Counted from the first letter of the stretch, positions 25,477 through 34,917 are shown. The stretch: 64,000 nt of DNA from Clostridium mobile (GCF_018918285.1 NZ_JAHLQF010000002.1:744001-808000), one strand, 5' to 3'. Numbers and translations are program-made. Notes: generated from the letters alone by a model not told the origin.

Positions 25477-26268
25477 ATGAAAGAAAGAGGACTTACAGGA
25501 TTTCAATTAAAAATAACAGGACTATTACTTATGATATTTGATCATATTCATGAATTTTTTAGTTTTTCAGGAAATATTCCTGTGGCTTTTAAGTGGGTGG
25601 GTAGAATAGTAGCACCTATATTTATATTTATGACAGTAGAAGGTTACACTCATACTCGAAATAAGAAAAAGTACATGCTTAGACTATATTTAGCATCAGT
25701 TCTAATGAATATAGGAAATTACTTAATTCCTAAGTATTTTGAAAGAATAGATTCTTTAGCATTAATGAATAATATATTTGCTACTCTATTTGTAATTACT
25801 GTGTATTTATGTATCGTAGATTTCATAACAAAAGCAATAAAAGAAAAAAATGAAATGAAAATATTCTTAGGGGGGATATTATTCATATTACCTATAGCTT
25901 TATCAATATTTTTAATGATAAATGTGGAAACTTTAATATATTTGATTTTCCTTATTCCAACACCTATTTTTGTTGAAGGTGGTCCAATATTTGTGCTTAT
26001 AGGAATAATAATGTATCTACTAAGAGGGGATAGAAAAAAATTATTAATAGCATATATAGTAATGTGTTTAGCTGTTATGTTTACAGGAGATCTTAGTGTT
26101 AAAGGATTATTCTTTAATAATTACCAATGGATGATGGCTTTTGCAGCTCCACTATTCTACTTGTACAACGGGAAAAAAGGAAAGGGAATGAAATATTTAT
26201 TTTACCTATTCTATCCAACTCATATATATATTTTCTATATTATATCATGCTATGTAATGAATAGATAA
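25477..26268 (+). CDS. TraX family membrane protein
   Basis: A 263-residue polytopic protein: GLTGFQLKITGLLLMIFDHIHEFF, WVGRIVAPIFIFMTVEGYTHTRNKKKYMLRL and the C-terminal YLFYPTHIYIFYII are diagnostic of TraX. The name comes from F-pilin acetylation, but chromosomal Firmicute copies stand alone and are of unknown role, perhaps acyltransferase-like. Strong AGAAGGAGG site. There are no conjugation genes nearby, so no plasmid origin is implied. Confidence 0.88.
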   Translation: MKERGLTGFQLKITGLLLMIFDHIHEFFSFSGNIPVAFKWVGRIVAPIFIFMTVEGYTHTRNKKKYMLRLYLASVLMNIGNYLIPKYFERIDSLALMNNIFATLFVITVYLCIVDFITKAIKEKNEMKIFLGGILFILPIALSIFLMINVETLIYLIFLIPTPIFVEGGPIFVLIGIIMYLLRGDRKKLLIAYIVMCLAVMFTGDLSVKGLFFNNYQWMMAFAAPLFYLYNGKKGKGMKYLFYLFYPTHIYIFYIISCYVMNR

Positions 26269-26284
26269 ATTAGCTTGTTACAAT

Positions 26285-26320
26285 ACAAAAATAATACATT
26301 AACGTATTATTTTTGTGCTA
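26285..26320 (+). terminator. A/T-rich hairpin terminator
   Basis: ACAAAAATAATAC (26285-26297) pairs perfectly with GTATTATTTTTGT (26304-26316). Confidence 0.7.
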
Positions 26321-26354
26321 TTTAAATTACTAAAAATAGTTAGGAGGATTTTTT

Positions 26355-27440
26355 ATGCAATCATATTTGATACCTATAAGATCTGCACTTATTACATTCC
26401 CCTTTATAGCTTTACTTTTTACTTTTCCTTTTGCAATATATCAATATAAAAAGTATGGATATATAAATAAATTTAGAATTTTTATTTTATATTCTTTTCT
26501 ATTATATTTAATTACATCTTATTATTTTGTAATATTACCTTTACCAGAAACAAGAGATATAAAAAGTTTACAAAGGCCAGGTACTCAACACTACAACTTA
26601 ATTCCTTTTAGTTTTATTCGTGACATAGTTAATGAAACAAAAGTAGTTTTAAATGAACCTTCTACCTACAAATATCTTTTAACTGAAAGAGCTTTTTTAC
26701 AGGCAGCTTTTAATGGAATTTTACTTACTCCACTGGGGATCTATTTGAGATACTATTTTAAAACTGGTTTGAAAAGAACTTTAACTATTACTTTTTTAGT
26801 TTCACTATTTTTTGAGATAACACAGATTACTGGGTTATTTGGTATTTATAATGCTCCTTATAGAATTTTCGATGTTGATGATTTATTTTTAAATACTCTT
26901 GGTGGTTATATTGGATATTTACTAACTCCAATGTTTACATTTTTTCTCCCAAATGCAAATGAAATTGATAATAATGTAAACTTTGAAGAAATGAGAGTAA
27001 GCTATTTTAGAAGAATTTTAGCATTTTTCATAGACATGTTTGTAATTGCTTTAATTCCTAATATAAGAGAGAGTATTATTTTTGAAGAAATAGTATATTT
27101 TGTATACTTTATTTTAATTGTCTATTTTACCAATGGTAAAACAGTTGGTAAATGGCTTACAAGTACAAGAGTAAAAGGACAAGAAAATAATTTAAAGTTT
27201 AAAGAAGTATTCATAAGATATGGTGTTTTGTATTTTGGAGTATTTAGTTTTAATAAAATTTTATTTACTGTAGGTGAGTTAAATCAAAATACTGAAATCG
27301 GTTATGGAATTGCTGTTATAAATATTATACAACTTGTAGTAATTTTACTAATTCTAGTTCATGGAGTACTTTGTGCCATTAAGAAAGACAGGTTTTTTTA
27401 TGAAAAAATTAGTAATACTCGAATTGTTGTATCAAAGTAA
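26355..27440 (+). CDS. VanZ-RDD fusion membrane protein
   Basis: A 361-residue protein with two known domains in tandem. Residues about 40-200 are VanZ-like (YYFVILPLPETRDI, FNGILLTPLGIYLRYYF, FFEITQITGLFG, FDVDDLFLNTLGGYIGYLL). Residues about 215-350 are an RDD domain (YFRRILAFFIDMFVIALIPN and TNGKTVGKWLTSTRVKG). VanZ confers low-level teicoplanin resistance in enterococci, and RDD domains are found in ion exchangers and membrane regulators. The fusion is known in Firmicutes, but its role is unclear. Single gene with TAGGAGG site. Confidence 0.87.
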   Translation: MQSYLIPIRSALITFPFIALLFTFPFAIYQYKKYGYINKFRIFILYSFLLYLITSYYFVILPLPETRDIKSLQRPGTQHYNLIPFSFIRDIVNETKVVLNEPSTYKYLLTERAFLQAAFNGILLTPLGIYLRYYFKTGLKRTLTITFLVSLFFEITQITGLFGIYNAPYRIFDVDDLFLNTLGGYIGYLLTPMFTFFLPNANEIDNNVNFEEMRVSYFRRILAFFIDMFVIALIPNIRESIIFEEIVYFVYFILIVYFTNGKTVGKWLTSTRVKGQENNLKFKEVFIRYGVLYFGVFSFNKILFTVGELNQNTEIGYGIAVINIIQLVVILLILVHGVLCAIKKDRFFYEKISNTRIVVSK

Positions 27441-27441
27441 T

Positions 27442-27470
27442 AAAGGTAGATCGATTTACAATCTACCTTA
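27442..27470 (+). terminator. Hairpin after VanZ-RDD gene
   Basis: AAGGTAGAT (27443-27451) pairs with ATCTACCTT (27461-27469). The T-run is weak. The stem resembles the hairpin at 30966. Confidence 0.6.
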
Positions 27471-27592
27471 AGATAATAGAAGATAAATCTAAAGCAAAAA
27501 ATAACATTTACAATTGTATACTAAATTGATATAATATCAATAGGCTGACTGGCGAAAAATACCGCAATTTTTTTATTTAGGAGGAGTAATAA

Positions 27593-28171
27593 TTGGCAAG
27601 ACCAATGGGTCCTAGATTCAAAATTGCAAGACGTCTAGGTGTAAATGTATTTAACCATCCAAAGGCCTTGAAAAGAGGCGTTAAAAATCAAAAGCTATCT
27701 GAGTATGGCAAACAGCTTCAGGAGAAGCAAAAACTTAAAGGTTACTATGGAATCCTAGAAAAACAATTCAGAAGATATGTACATGAAGCTCTTAATACAA
27801 GAGAAAATTCCGGTGAAATATTAGTTCAAAATCTTGAAAGAAGATTAGATAACCTAGTTTATAGACTTGGATTCGGTTCAACTCTTAGACAGGCACGCCA
27901 AATGGTAGTTCATGGTCATATATTAGTTAACGGCAAAAAGATAGATATTCCTTCATACAGAGTTAATATAGGAGATGCTATTACCTTAATGGAAAAATCG
28001 AGAAAAAATGAATTGTTTATTGAAAATTTCCAATCCACTTCTTTAAGTATAGATTATTTAGAAAAGGATATTGAAAACTTCTCAGGAAAGCTAGTTAAAA
28101 AGCCTTCAAGAGAAGCGGTACCTATAGATGTAATTGATTCGAGAATAATCGAATTTTATTCAAAGAATTAA
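27593..28171 (+). CDS. rpsD: Ribosomal protein S4, zinc-free second-copy type
   Basis: A 192-residue S4. The core [33 protein letters not shown] and the S4 RNA-binding domain [49 protein letters not shown] (in pieces) are unmistakable. The N-terminus lacks the zinc cysteines of C+ S4 and is shorter than the usual 200-209. Start is TTG 27593 after AGGAGGAG. It stands alone, outside the alpha operon, so it is probably the alternate S4 paralogue that many clostridia carry, perhaps used when zinc is scarce. Strong terminator follows. Confidence 0.93.
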   Translation: MARPMGPRFKIARRLGVNVFNHPKALKRGVKNQKLSEYGKQLQEKQKLKGYYGILEKQFRRYVHEALNTRENSGEILVQNLERRLDNLVYRLGFGSTLRQARQMVVHGHILVNGKKIDIPSYRVNIGDAITLMEKSRKNELFIENFQSTSLSIDYLEKDIENFSGKLVKKPSREAVPIDVIDSRIIEFYSKN

Positions 28172-28182
28172 GTTTGCTTGAG

Positions 28183-28234
28183 AGAGCCATTTTAAAATAG
28201 AAGCTAAATTCTATTTTAAGATGGGTCTTTTTTT
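28183..28234 (+). terminator. Strong terminator after rpsD
   Basis: AGAGCCATTTTAAAATAGAA (28183-28202) pairs, with small mismatches, with TTCTATTTTAAGATGGGTCT (near 28209-28228), then a run of T. Confidence 0.9.
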
Positions 28235-28333
28235 ATTCAATTAATCATAAAATGAGGAAGGGAAAGAATTTGAAAATATATAATTCTTTCCTTTGTGCGT
28301 TATAAGCATATATTTTATAAGGAGGGATGGATC

Positions 28334-30004
28334 ATGGACTATAGTATATTAGTAGGCGGCGCGGCAGGGCAAGGTATAGATACTTTTTCAAAATTATTAG
28401 ATAAAACATTAAAGCGCTGCGGATTTTACGTATTTACTAATAATGATTTCATGTCTAGGGTGAGAGGGGGACATAATTTTACTCAAATAAGATTTTCAGA
28501 TGAACCAATATACTCTCACAGCTCAAAAGTAGATATTATATTTGCTTTAAATGAGGAAACTGTAAGCAGCCATAATGGGAGGCTTAAAGAAGGCGGCATA
28601 GTAATTGCAGATATAGAAGTAGCAAAAGAAGAAGACATAATACATTTACCATTAACCTATAGGGCAAAAGAGCTAAAAAATACTAAAGTTTATCCAACGG
28701 TAGGATTAGGAGCAATACTTAAGTACCTTGGACTTCCAATAGATATAGCTAAAGAAGTTATAAGAGATAAACTAAATGAAAAGGTAACTGATATAAATAT
28801 TAAAGCTTTGGAATTAGGATACGAACTGACAGAGGTAAAATACAATTTAAAAGTTTTTAAGGATGAAAATATTTTAATTGATGGAAATGAAGCAGTGGCG
28901 CTAGGAGCAATAGCAGCGGGATGTAAGTTTTATTGCGGCTACCCTATGACTCCTTCTACTGGGGTGCTAAGTTACATTGCATCTAAAAGTGAGAAAATGG
29001 GCATTGCTGTAGATCAAGTAGAAGATGAAGTAGCTGCTTTAAACATGGCGCTAGGTGCTTCCTACGCTGGAGTAAGGGCTATGACTGGATCTTCAGGAGG
29101 GGGATTTTCTTTAATGGTAGAAGCCCTAAGTTTAGCAGGAATAATAGAAACACCAGTAGTTGTAATAAATGTACAAAGACCAGGACCAGCAACAGGTCTT
29201 CCAACCAGAACAGAGCAATCAGATCTTAGATTCTTAATACATGCAGGTCATGGGGAATTTCCTAGAATGGTAATTGCATTAAGAAATGTAGAAGATGCAT
29301 TTTATCAAACGGCAAAAGCCTTTAATACGGCTGAAAAATATCAAATACCTGTACTTTTAATGAGCGATCAATATTTTTCAGATAGCATGTCAACGATTAA
29401 ACCCTTCGATTTTAAAAAGGTTACTATAGAAAGGCATATTGCCAGTGAAAATGACATAGGTGAAGGGGAATATAAAAGGTATAAATACAGTGAAAGTGGA
29501 ATTTCTCCAAGATTAATTCCAGGGCAAATAAAGAATCAAGTGGTTCTTGTAGATAGTGATGAACATGATGAGTATGGAAATATTACCGAAGATGATGAAG
29601 TTAGAAAAAACATGGTAGATAAGAGAATGAGAAAGCTAGAGGGATTAAAAAAAGAACTTCTTGAGCCATGGGTAATAGGTCAAGAAAAAGCTGAAAACTT
29701 AATAGTATGCTGGGGTTCCACCTATGGCGCAGTTAAAGAAGCTGTAGAAAGGTTAGAAAAAGAAGGGGTGTCTATAGGAGCTTTAGTTTATGGTGATATT
29801 TGGCCTTTCCCAACTAAAAAACTATTAGAGGGAAGAAAATATGCTAGTAAGATAATAGATATTGAGCAAAATGCCACAGCTCAGCTAGACAGCTTAATAA
29901 GAGAAGAGGCATTGTTTAAGTGTACTCATAAGATATTGAAATATGATGGACGTGCCTTTAGCGGCGACGAAATCTACCATAGATTAAAAGAGGAGGTGTT
30001 ATAA
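28334..30004 (+). CDS. korA: 2-oxoacid:ferredoxin oxidoreductase, fused gamma-alpha subunit
   Basis: About 556 residues. Residues 1-170 are the gamma domain (ILVGGAAGQGIDTFSKLL, DFMSRVRGGHNFTQIRFSD). From about 185 the alpha domain follows (EAVALGAIAAGCKFYCGYPMTPST, GSSGGGFSLMVEALSLAG, RPGPATGLPTRTEQSDL). With the next gene it oxidatively decarboxylates a 2-oxoacid, making acyl-CoA and reduced ferredoxin. The two-gene layout is that of KorAB (2-oxoglutarate) enzymes, although other 2-oxoacids are possible. ATG 28334 has AAGGAGGG at nine bases; the longer frame lacks a site. Confidence 0.92.
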   Translation: MDYSILVGGAAGQGIDTFSKLLDKTLKRCGFYVFTNNDFMSRVRGGHNFTQIRFSDEPIYSHSSKVDIIFALNEETVSSHNGRLKEGGIVIADIEVAKEEDIIHLPLTYRAKELKNTKVYPTVGLGAILKYLGLPIDIAKEVIRDKLNEKVTDINIKALELGYELTEVKYNLKVFKDENILIDGNEAVALGAIAAGCKFYCGYPMTPSTGVLSYIASKSEKMGIAVDQVEDEVAALNMALGASYAGVRAMTGSSGGGFSLMVEALSLAGIIETPVVVINVQRPGPATGLPTRTEQSDLRFLIHAGHGEFPRMVIALRNVEDAFYQTAKAFNTAEKYQIPVLLMSDQYFSDSMSTIKPFDFKKVTIERHIASENDIGEGEYKRYKYSESGISPRLIPGQIKNQVVLVDSDEHDEYGNITEDDEVRKNMVDKRMRKLEGLKKELLEPWVIGQEKAENLIVCWGSTYGAVKEAVERLEKEGVSIGALVYGDIWPFPTKKLLEGRKYASKIIDIEQNATAQLDSLIREEALFKCTHKILKYDGRAFSGDEIYHRLKEEVL

Positions 30005-30852
30005 TGAATTGTGAATACAAGCTTAAAGAAGCTGCTTGGTGTCCTGGTTGTGGAAACTTTATGATAAGGGAAGCGTTAAAGCAGGCCCTTGAAGAATTAA
30101 ATTTAGAATGCAGCAAGGTAGTTTTAGTTTCTGGAATAGGTCAGGCTGCGAAAATGCCTCACTTCATAAAAATAAATGGCTTCAACGGTCTTCACGGAAG
30201 AGCTCTCCCTCCAGCCATAGGAATAAAAATGGCAAATAAGGATTTAAAGGTGATAGTAGAATCAGGAGATGGCGACACTTACGGAGAAGGAGGCAACCAC
30301 TTTATTCACGCTATAAGAAGAAATATAGATATAGCTCATTTTGTACACAACAATCAAATTTATGGTTTAACTAAAGGACAAGGTTCCCCAACTACAGCTA
30401 CAGGGCAAATTACTACACTACAATTTGATGGTGTAAAAAACGAACCACTTGAGCCTTTAGCTCTATCCTTAACAATGGGAGCGGGTTTTGTAGCTAGAGG
30501 ATTCTCAGGAGATATTCCTCACTTAGTAAAGATTATGAAAGAGGCAATAAAGTTTAAAGGATATGCTCATGTGGATATACTTCAACCCTGTGTTGTTTGG
30601 AATAAAGTAAATACATTTGCTTGGTATAAAAAGAGGGTTTACCATATTGATGAAAATTATGATTACACTAATAAGGAAGAAGCATTTAAAAAAGCTAGGG
30701 AGTTTGGAGATAAAATACCTATTGGTATAATATACAAGGTTGAAAAAGAAACCTATGAAGATAAGTTCCCAACTATAAAAAATGGTCCTCCTCTAGTTTA
30801 TAGAGAGATTAACTCAATGGATTCGGAAAAGCTTATTGGAGAATTTATATAA
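30004..30852 (+). CDS. korB: 2-oxoacid:ferredoxin oxidoreductase, beta (TPP) subunit
   Basis: A 282-residue subunit with the N-terminal W-C-P-G-C-G cysteines, the TPP-Mg motif GDGDTYGEGGNHF followed by NNQIYGLTKGQGSPTT, and the LGLHGRALPPAIGIK-like stretch (GLHGRALPPAIGIKMAN). It binds thiamine pyrophosphate and the Fe-S cluster used with ferredoxin. Its ATG overlaps the last base of the korA stop, so translation is coupled. Strong terminator follows. Confidence 0.94.
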   Translation: MNCEYKLKEAAWCPGCGNFMIREALKQALEELNLECSKVVLVSGIGQAAKMPHFIKINGFNGLHGRALPPAIGIKMANKDLKVIVESGDGDTYGEGGNHFIHAIRRNIDIAHFVHNNQIYGLTKGQGSPTTATGQITTLQFDGVKNEPLEPLALSLTMGAGFVARGFSGDIPHLVKIMKEAIKFKGYAHVDILQPCVVWNKVNTFAWYKKRVYHIDENYDYTNKEEAFKKAREFGDKIPIGIIYKVEKETYEDKFPTIKNGPPLVYREINSMDSEKLIGEFI

Positions 30853-30874
30853 TAATGAAAGCAGAGTGATTATG

Positions 30875-30926
30875 AAGTGCACCCTAAATGTTAGACGCTT
30901 ATAGCATTTGGAGGTGCACTTTTTTA
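30875..30926 (+). terminator. Terminator of korAB
   Basis: AAGTGCACC (30875-30883) pairs with GGTGCACTT (near 30913-30921), with inner pairing AAATG/CATTT, followed by TTTTT. Confidence 0.9.
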
Positions 30927-30965
30927 TTTAGAAAAGCGATGATTTATTTACCCTAGTGAAAAATA

Positions 30966-31006
30966 CAAAGGTAGAGGGATTTTAAATCTACCTTTGCTAT
31001 TTTTTG
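30966..31006 (+). terminator. Second hairpin after korAB
   Basis: CAAAGGTAGA (30966-30975) pairs with TCTACCTTTG (near 30987-30996), then CTATTTTTT. It closely resembles the stem at 27442. Confidence 0.75.
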
Positions 31007-31126
31007 GCATGAACAAACAACAGAAAATTTATAATTGTAAGTTTAAATTAAGATTCATGTTATTAAGAGTTAAGTATAGGGGGTTAGAATATATTTGTAG
31101 TCAAGAAGAGACAGGAGGAAGAAATA

Positions 31127-32146
31127 ATGATTACTTGGGAAATTAAAAAAATATTTAAATCAAAAAATGGAATAATTGATTTAATATTATTTTTTATCCT
31201 TTCTACATCAATGGTATTTATAAAACCACAATTAGAAGGGACGAGTGATTATAAAAATGAAAATTATCAATCCGTAGAAGATATAAGTAAAAATTCAATG
31301 ACAATGGAAGAGCAGTTTAATATGAAAGTTCAACTATTAAAAGAGGTTAGTGAAAATGAAGAAAAAGATGATATTTCAAAAGAACTAAAAGAAATATCTA
31401 ATAAAAAACTAGCTGCAATAAAGTTCAATGAATATAAGGATATTAAGTTTTGGAAGGTGTTTAATCATAGAGCATCTCATCCATTTATGATTTTTATTAT
31501 GCTTATCATCATAATAATTGTTTTTTCTAACATATATACAGACGAGATTATATCAACTGTTGATAATTTAATTTTATCATCAAGAAATAAAAATAAAGTT
31601 CTATATTCAAAACTGGCCTTAAGTATAGGGATTCCAACAAGTTTATATGCTGTATATTTAGGGATACAATTTATAATTACCTATATACAATATGGAAAAC
31701 CCATCAATGGAGGGTTACAGGCCATAAGAATATTGGACAACCCATTATTACTTAAAGATGTCTATACAATATTCGGATTCATACTACTTAAAATAGGTAT
31801 AATTCTAATAATCCTTATGACATTAGGAGTATTAGCAAGCTTATTTTCATTTATTACTACAAATTCTATTCAATCTACAAGCAGCTTTTTAGTCTTTCTA
31901 TTTTTAGGAAAAGCAATGATTTTAATTAAATGGCTACCAAAAGAAGTATTGTTGATACTTTCAAAAATCAATTATATAGATTTAGTATTCAATTTCAATG
32001 AATTTGCTGGAATGTATTCTGGAAGATTAAAATTATTTAATATGAGTTTAGATGTAACAAACTTATGCTTGGGGATTATGATAGCTACTTTATTTATGAG
32101 TATGTTTTTATGTACAAGTATCTTTAAAAAAATTTTAACAAGATAA
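31127..32146 (+). CDS. ABC-2 type exporter permease 1
   Basis: A 339-residue membrane protein: one N-terminal helix (GIIDLILFFILSTSMVFI), a polar Lys/Glu-rich extracytoplasmic loop (about 40-120), then five helices. ABC-2 type organisation. It has an AGGAGGAAG site and lies 17 bases before the ATPase gene, so the three genes form a unit: permease, ATPase, permease. The substrate is unknown. The two-component genes 1.5 kb downstream may control or report on this system. Confidence 0.78.
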   Translation: MITWEIKKIFKSKNGIIDLILFFILSTSMVFIKPQLEGTSDYKNENYQSVEDISKNSMTMEEQFNMKVQLLKEVSENEEKDDISKELKEISNKKLAAIKFNEYKDIKFWKVFNHRASHPFMIFIMLIIIIIVFSNIYTDEIISTVDNLILSSRNKNKVLYSKLALSIGIPTSLYAVYLGIQFIITYIQYGKPINGGLQAIRILDNPLLLKDVYTIFGFILLKIGIILIILMTLGVLASLFSFITTNSIQSTSSFLVFLFLGKAMILIKWLPKEVLLILSKINYIDLVFNFNEFAGMYSGRLKLFNMSLDVTNLCLGIMIATLFMSMFLCTSIFKKILTR

Positions 32147-32163
32147 ATTAGGAGGAGTTAATT

Positions 32164-33051
32164 ATGAATAAACTTGAAATAAAAAATTTGACTAAAAGCT
32201 ATGGAAAGAAAAATGCAAATAATAAAATAACACTTACATTGGAAAATGGAGTATATGGACTTTTAGGCCCTAATGGAGCAGGAAAAACAACCTTAATGAA
32301 ACAAATAGTTACATTGATTAAGCCTACAAGTGGAGAGATAATCTACAATGGTAAAAATATTTATAGTATAGAAGATAAATATAGAGGGGTTATAGGTTAT
32401 TTACCACAAGAATTTGGAGCTTATAAAAACTTTTCAGCTAAGAACTTTTTACAGTATGTAGCAGCATTAAAAGGTATAGATAAAAAGGATGCATATAAAA
32501 AGATAGAAGAATTGCTAAATTTAGTTGGATTATATGATGTAAGAAATAAAGCTGTTGGAAAGTTTTCAGGAGGAATGAAAAGAAGAGTGGGAATTGCTCA
32601 GGTGTTATTAAACGACCCTAAAATTATAATATTAGACGAGCCAACAGCAGGATTAGATCCTCAAGAGAGGACAAGGTTTAGAAATCTATTATCAGAGATA
32701 TCAAAAGATAAGATAATAATACTTTCAACTCATATTATTTCCGACATAGAATCTATAGCAAAGGAAACTATTATGATAAAAAATGGTGAAATAATTATGA
32801 AAGGAAGCCATAGGGAAATTCTATCTGATATGAATGGAAAAGTATATAGAATAAGAACCAATGATGAAAATCAACTGGCAGAAATACAAAATAAATATAA
32901 GGTAGTAAATCTTCAAAGAGGAATAGATTTTACTGAACTTAGAATTGTAAGCGATAAAGTCATATCCTATGCAAATGCAGAGGTTATAGAACCTAAATTT
33001 GAGGATGTCTATATGTTTTATTTCGATTTAGAAAACACAAAGGAGGTATAA
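32164..33051 (+). CDS. ABC exporter ATPase
   Basis: A 295-residue ATPase: Walker A GPNGAGKTT, Q-loop YLPQEFG, signature FSGGMKRRVGIAQ, Walker B IIILDEPTAGLDPQERTRF, switch His in LSTHIISDIES, and a C-terminal extension of about 70 residues. Matches the CcmA/YtrB/NatA-type exporter ATPases. It is flanked by ABC-2 permease genes with spacings of 17 and 3 bases, so all three are one operon. Confidence 0.93.
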   Translation: MNKLEIKNLTKSYGKKNANNKITLTLENGVYGLLGPNGAGKTTLMKQIVTLIKPTSGEIIYNGKNIYSIEDKYRGVIGYLPQEFGAYKNFSAKNFLQYVAALKGIDKKDAYKKIEELLNLVGLYDVRNKAVGKFSGGMKRRVGIAQVLLNDPKIIILDEPTAGLDPQERTRFRNLLSEISKDKIIILSTHIISDIESIAKETIMIKNGEIIMKGSHREILSDMNGKVYRIRTNDENQLAEIQNKYKVVNLQRGIDFTELRIVSDKVISYANAEVIEPKFEDVYMFYFDLENTKEV

Positions 33052-33054
33052 TAA

Positions 33055-33819
33055 ATGAGTACACTTATAAAATCAGAATTAAGAAAAATGCTATTTAAAA
33101 AAAGTATTTTAATAACTTGGGTAGCATCATTACTGTTAGGGACCTTATTAATTCACAATGGTACTTTAAGTGATGTTTATGCAGATATTTTTTATAAAAG
33201 TTATGGATATGCACCTATAATGGGACTGGTTATGTTTATGATTTTGTCTGGCGCTTATACCTTAGAGTATAATTCAAGCATGAGCGATCTAATAAACACT
33301 ACACAAAATGGAAAGAAAAAATTAGTTATAGCTAAGGGAATAGGAGCTGGTATAGCAACTTCTATAGTAAACTTATCTATGGTGATTACCATATATTTAA
33401 ATGGGCTTATGAAAGTGAATTTTAAAGGTTTGGACATGCCATTAAAAAGTCTTTGGTATTTCAAAGGAATAAGTTCAAATTTAAATGTGCTGCAAATGAT
33501 GATAATAGTAATTATTACAGTAATTATAGCTTCTTTTTTCTTCTCCCAGTTAGGGTTATACTTATCATCCATAAGTAAATCTGCCTCTATGCCATTTATT
33601 TTTGGTGGCTTGATCATGGGAATACCATATATACTAGAACATTTTTTACCTAGTAAACTTATTGTTATGACTCCATTATGGGGAATGATGTCTTCACAGC
33701 TAATAAAATATAAAGCAAGTATAGGGGTAATGCTAATTCAAGGAGTTATATTTATAGCAGGATGTTTAATTTTACCCAAACTCACATATGCTGCATTTAC
33801 TAAAGAAAATAAAAGATAA
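33055..33819 (+). CDS. ABC-2 type exporter permease 2
   Basis: A 254-residue membrane protein with six predicted helices. It begins MSTLIKSELRKMLFKKSILITWVASLLLG, typical of ABC-2 permeases, and ends in a helix before KENKR. It pairs with the permease at 31127 and the ATPase at 32164. The ATG is three bases after the ATPase stop, with AGGAGG inside the ATPase end. Confidence 0.82.
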   Translation: MSTLIKSELRKMLFKKSILITWVASLLLGTLLIHNGTLSDVYADIFYKSYGYAPIMGLVMFMILSGAYTLEYNSSMSDLINTTQNGKKKLVIAKGIGAGIATSIVNLSMVITIYLNGLMKVNFKGLDMPLKSLWYFKGISSNLNVLQMMIIVIITVIIASFFFSQLGLYLSSISKSASMPFIFGGLIMGIPYILEHFLPSKLIVMTPLWGMMSSQLIKYKASIGVMLIQGVIFIAGCLILPKLTYAAFTKENKR

Positions 33820-33823
33820 ATAG

Positions 33824-34027
33824 ATGACAAATACTTTATTTCTACTTAGTATAATAGTTTTATTTATTGGATTTCTTTTTATGGGAATGAGCAGCGCATC
33901 CTATAGATGGAGAGCTTTTAGAAATAAACCAGCATGGGACGGAAATACTTTAGTCTTTCTAGCCATAGGACTTGTATTTTTTATAATGGGGTTAGCGTTG
34001 GTATATATGTTTTATCCTTACAAATAA
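33824..34027 (+). CDS. Two-helix small membrane protein
   Basis: 67 residues: helix 1 LFLLSIIVLFIGFLFMGM, a polar loop SSASYRWRAFRNKPAWDGN, helix 2 LVFLAIGLVFFIMGLALVYMF, and the tail YPYK. It follows permease 2 by four bases, so it is likely the fourth gene of the ABC operon. No strong ribosome site is visible, which suggests translational coupling. Family unknown. Confidence 0.6.
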   Translation: MTNTLFLLSIIVLFIGFLFMGMSSASYRWRAFRNKPAWDGNTLVFLAIGLVFFIMGLALVYMFYPYK

Positions 34028-34069
34028 TAAAGTTAAATAATAATTATTAGAAAAAGTAAAAAGTCAAAA

Positions 34070-34112
34070 AGAAGAGCCAAATTTAAAAAATATTATTTGG
34101 TTCTTTTCTTGT
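34070..34112 (+). terminator. Terminator of the ABC-2 operon
   Basis: AAGAAGAGCCAAAT (34070-34083) pairs with ATTTGGTTCTTTTCTT (34095-34110), with G-T pairing. It is T-rich on the 3' side. Confidence 0.72.
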
Positions 34113-34198
34113 AGTGTATAATTAGTATTAGGATATAATTAATATGCAGCAGTTAGTCATCGGATAAATAATAGGAAAAGCTGATAGGAGTGTTTAAT

Positions 34199-34915
34199 AT
34201 GGAAACGTCATTAAGCAAAAAAAAGATATTAATAATAGATGATGAAGAGGATATATTAAAGTTATTATCTATGGTATTAAAAAAGGAAGGTTTTGAAAAT
34301 ATATATACAGCTGAGGAAGGAGAGAGCGGATTTACCTTATTTAAAAGAATTAATCCAGATATTATTCTCTTAGACATTATGCTACCTGATGAGGAAGGAT
34401 ATGAGGTTTGTAAAAAAATTAGAGAAACTTCCAATGTGCCTATTTTATTTATGTCAGCAAAAACTGAAGAAATTGATAGAGTACTAGGGTTTGCATTGGG
34501 AGGAGATGACTATATAACAAAACCTTTTAGCACTAAGGAAGTTGCCTATAGAATAAAAGCTCATTTAAGAAGAAGCAATTATAATGAAGAAGCAGAAAAT
34601 AAGAGTGCTATATTGAATTTTGGACCTTTTCAAATTGATGAGGAAAAAATAGAAGTTAGGAAAAGTGGAGAACTAATAGAATTGAAACCCAAAGAATATA
34701 AAATATTTTTACATATGGCAAAGCATGCTAATCAAATTATGAGTAAGGAAAAGTTGTGTAGTGAAGTGTGGGGAGAAGATTATATAGGTTTTGATAACAC
34801 TATAATGGTGCATATAAGAAGATTAAGAGAGAAAATTGAAGAGGATCCATCTAATCCGAAGTATATTATTAATGTAAAAGGTTTAGGATATAAGTTTGTT
34901 TTAAAGGATGAATAG
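34199..34915 (+). CDS. OmpR-family response regulator
   Basis: About 238 residues. The receiver domain has the acidic pair DD (14-15), phosphoacceptor Asp59 (ILLDIMLP) and Lys108 (YITKPF). The C-terminal winged helix (PKEYKIFLHMAKHANQIMSKEKLC, IMVHIRRLREKIEEDP, VKGLGYKF) is of OmpR/PhoB type. ATG 34199 is used, with TAGGAG eight bases upstream; the earlier GTG has none. The kinase gene follows by two bases. Probable targets are the ABC-2 genes just upstream. Confidence 0.95.
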   Translation: METSLSKKKILIIDDEEDILKLLSMVLKKEGFENIYTAEEGESGFTLFKRINPDIILLDIMLPDEEGYEVCKKIRETSNVPILFMSAKTEEIDRVLGFALGGDDYITKPFSTKEVAYRIKAHLRRSNYNEEAENKSAILNFGPFQIDEEKIEVRKSGELIELKPKEYKIFLHMAKHANQIMSKEKLCSEVWGEDYIGFDNTIMVHIRRLREKIEEDPSNPKYIINVKGLGYKFVLKDE

Positions 34916-34917
34916 AT

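Noticed and set aside
25477-26268. TraX as evidence of a conjugative element
   Set aside because: No other transfer, relaxase, integrase or repeat boundary is nearby; chromosomal TraX genes are common in Firmicutes.
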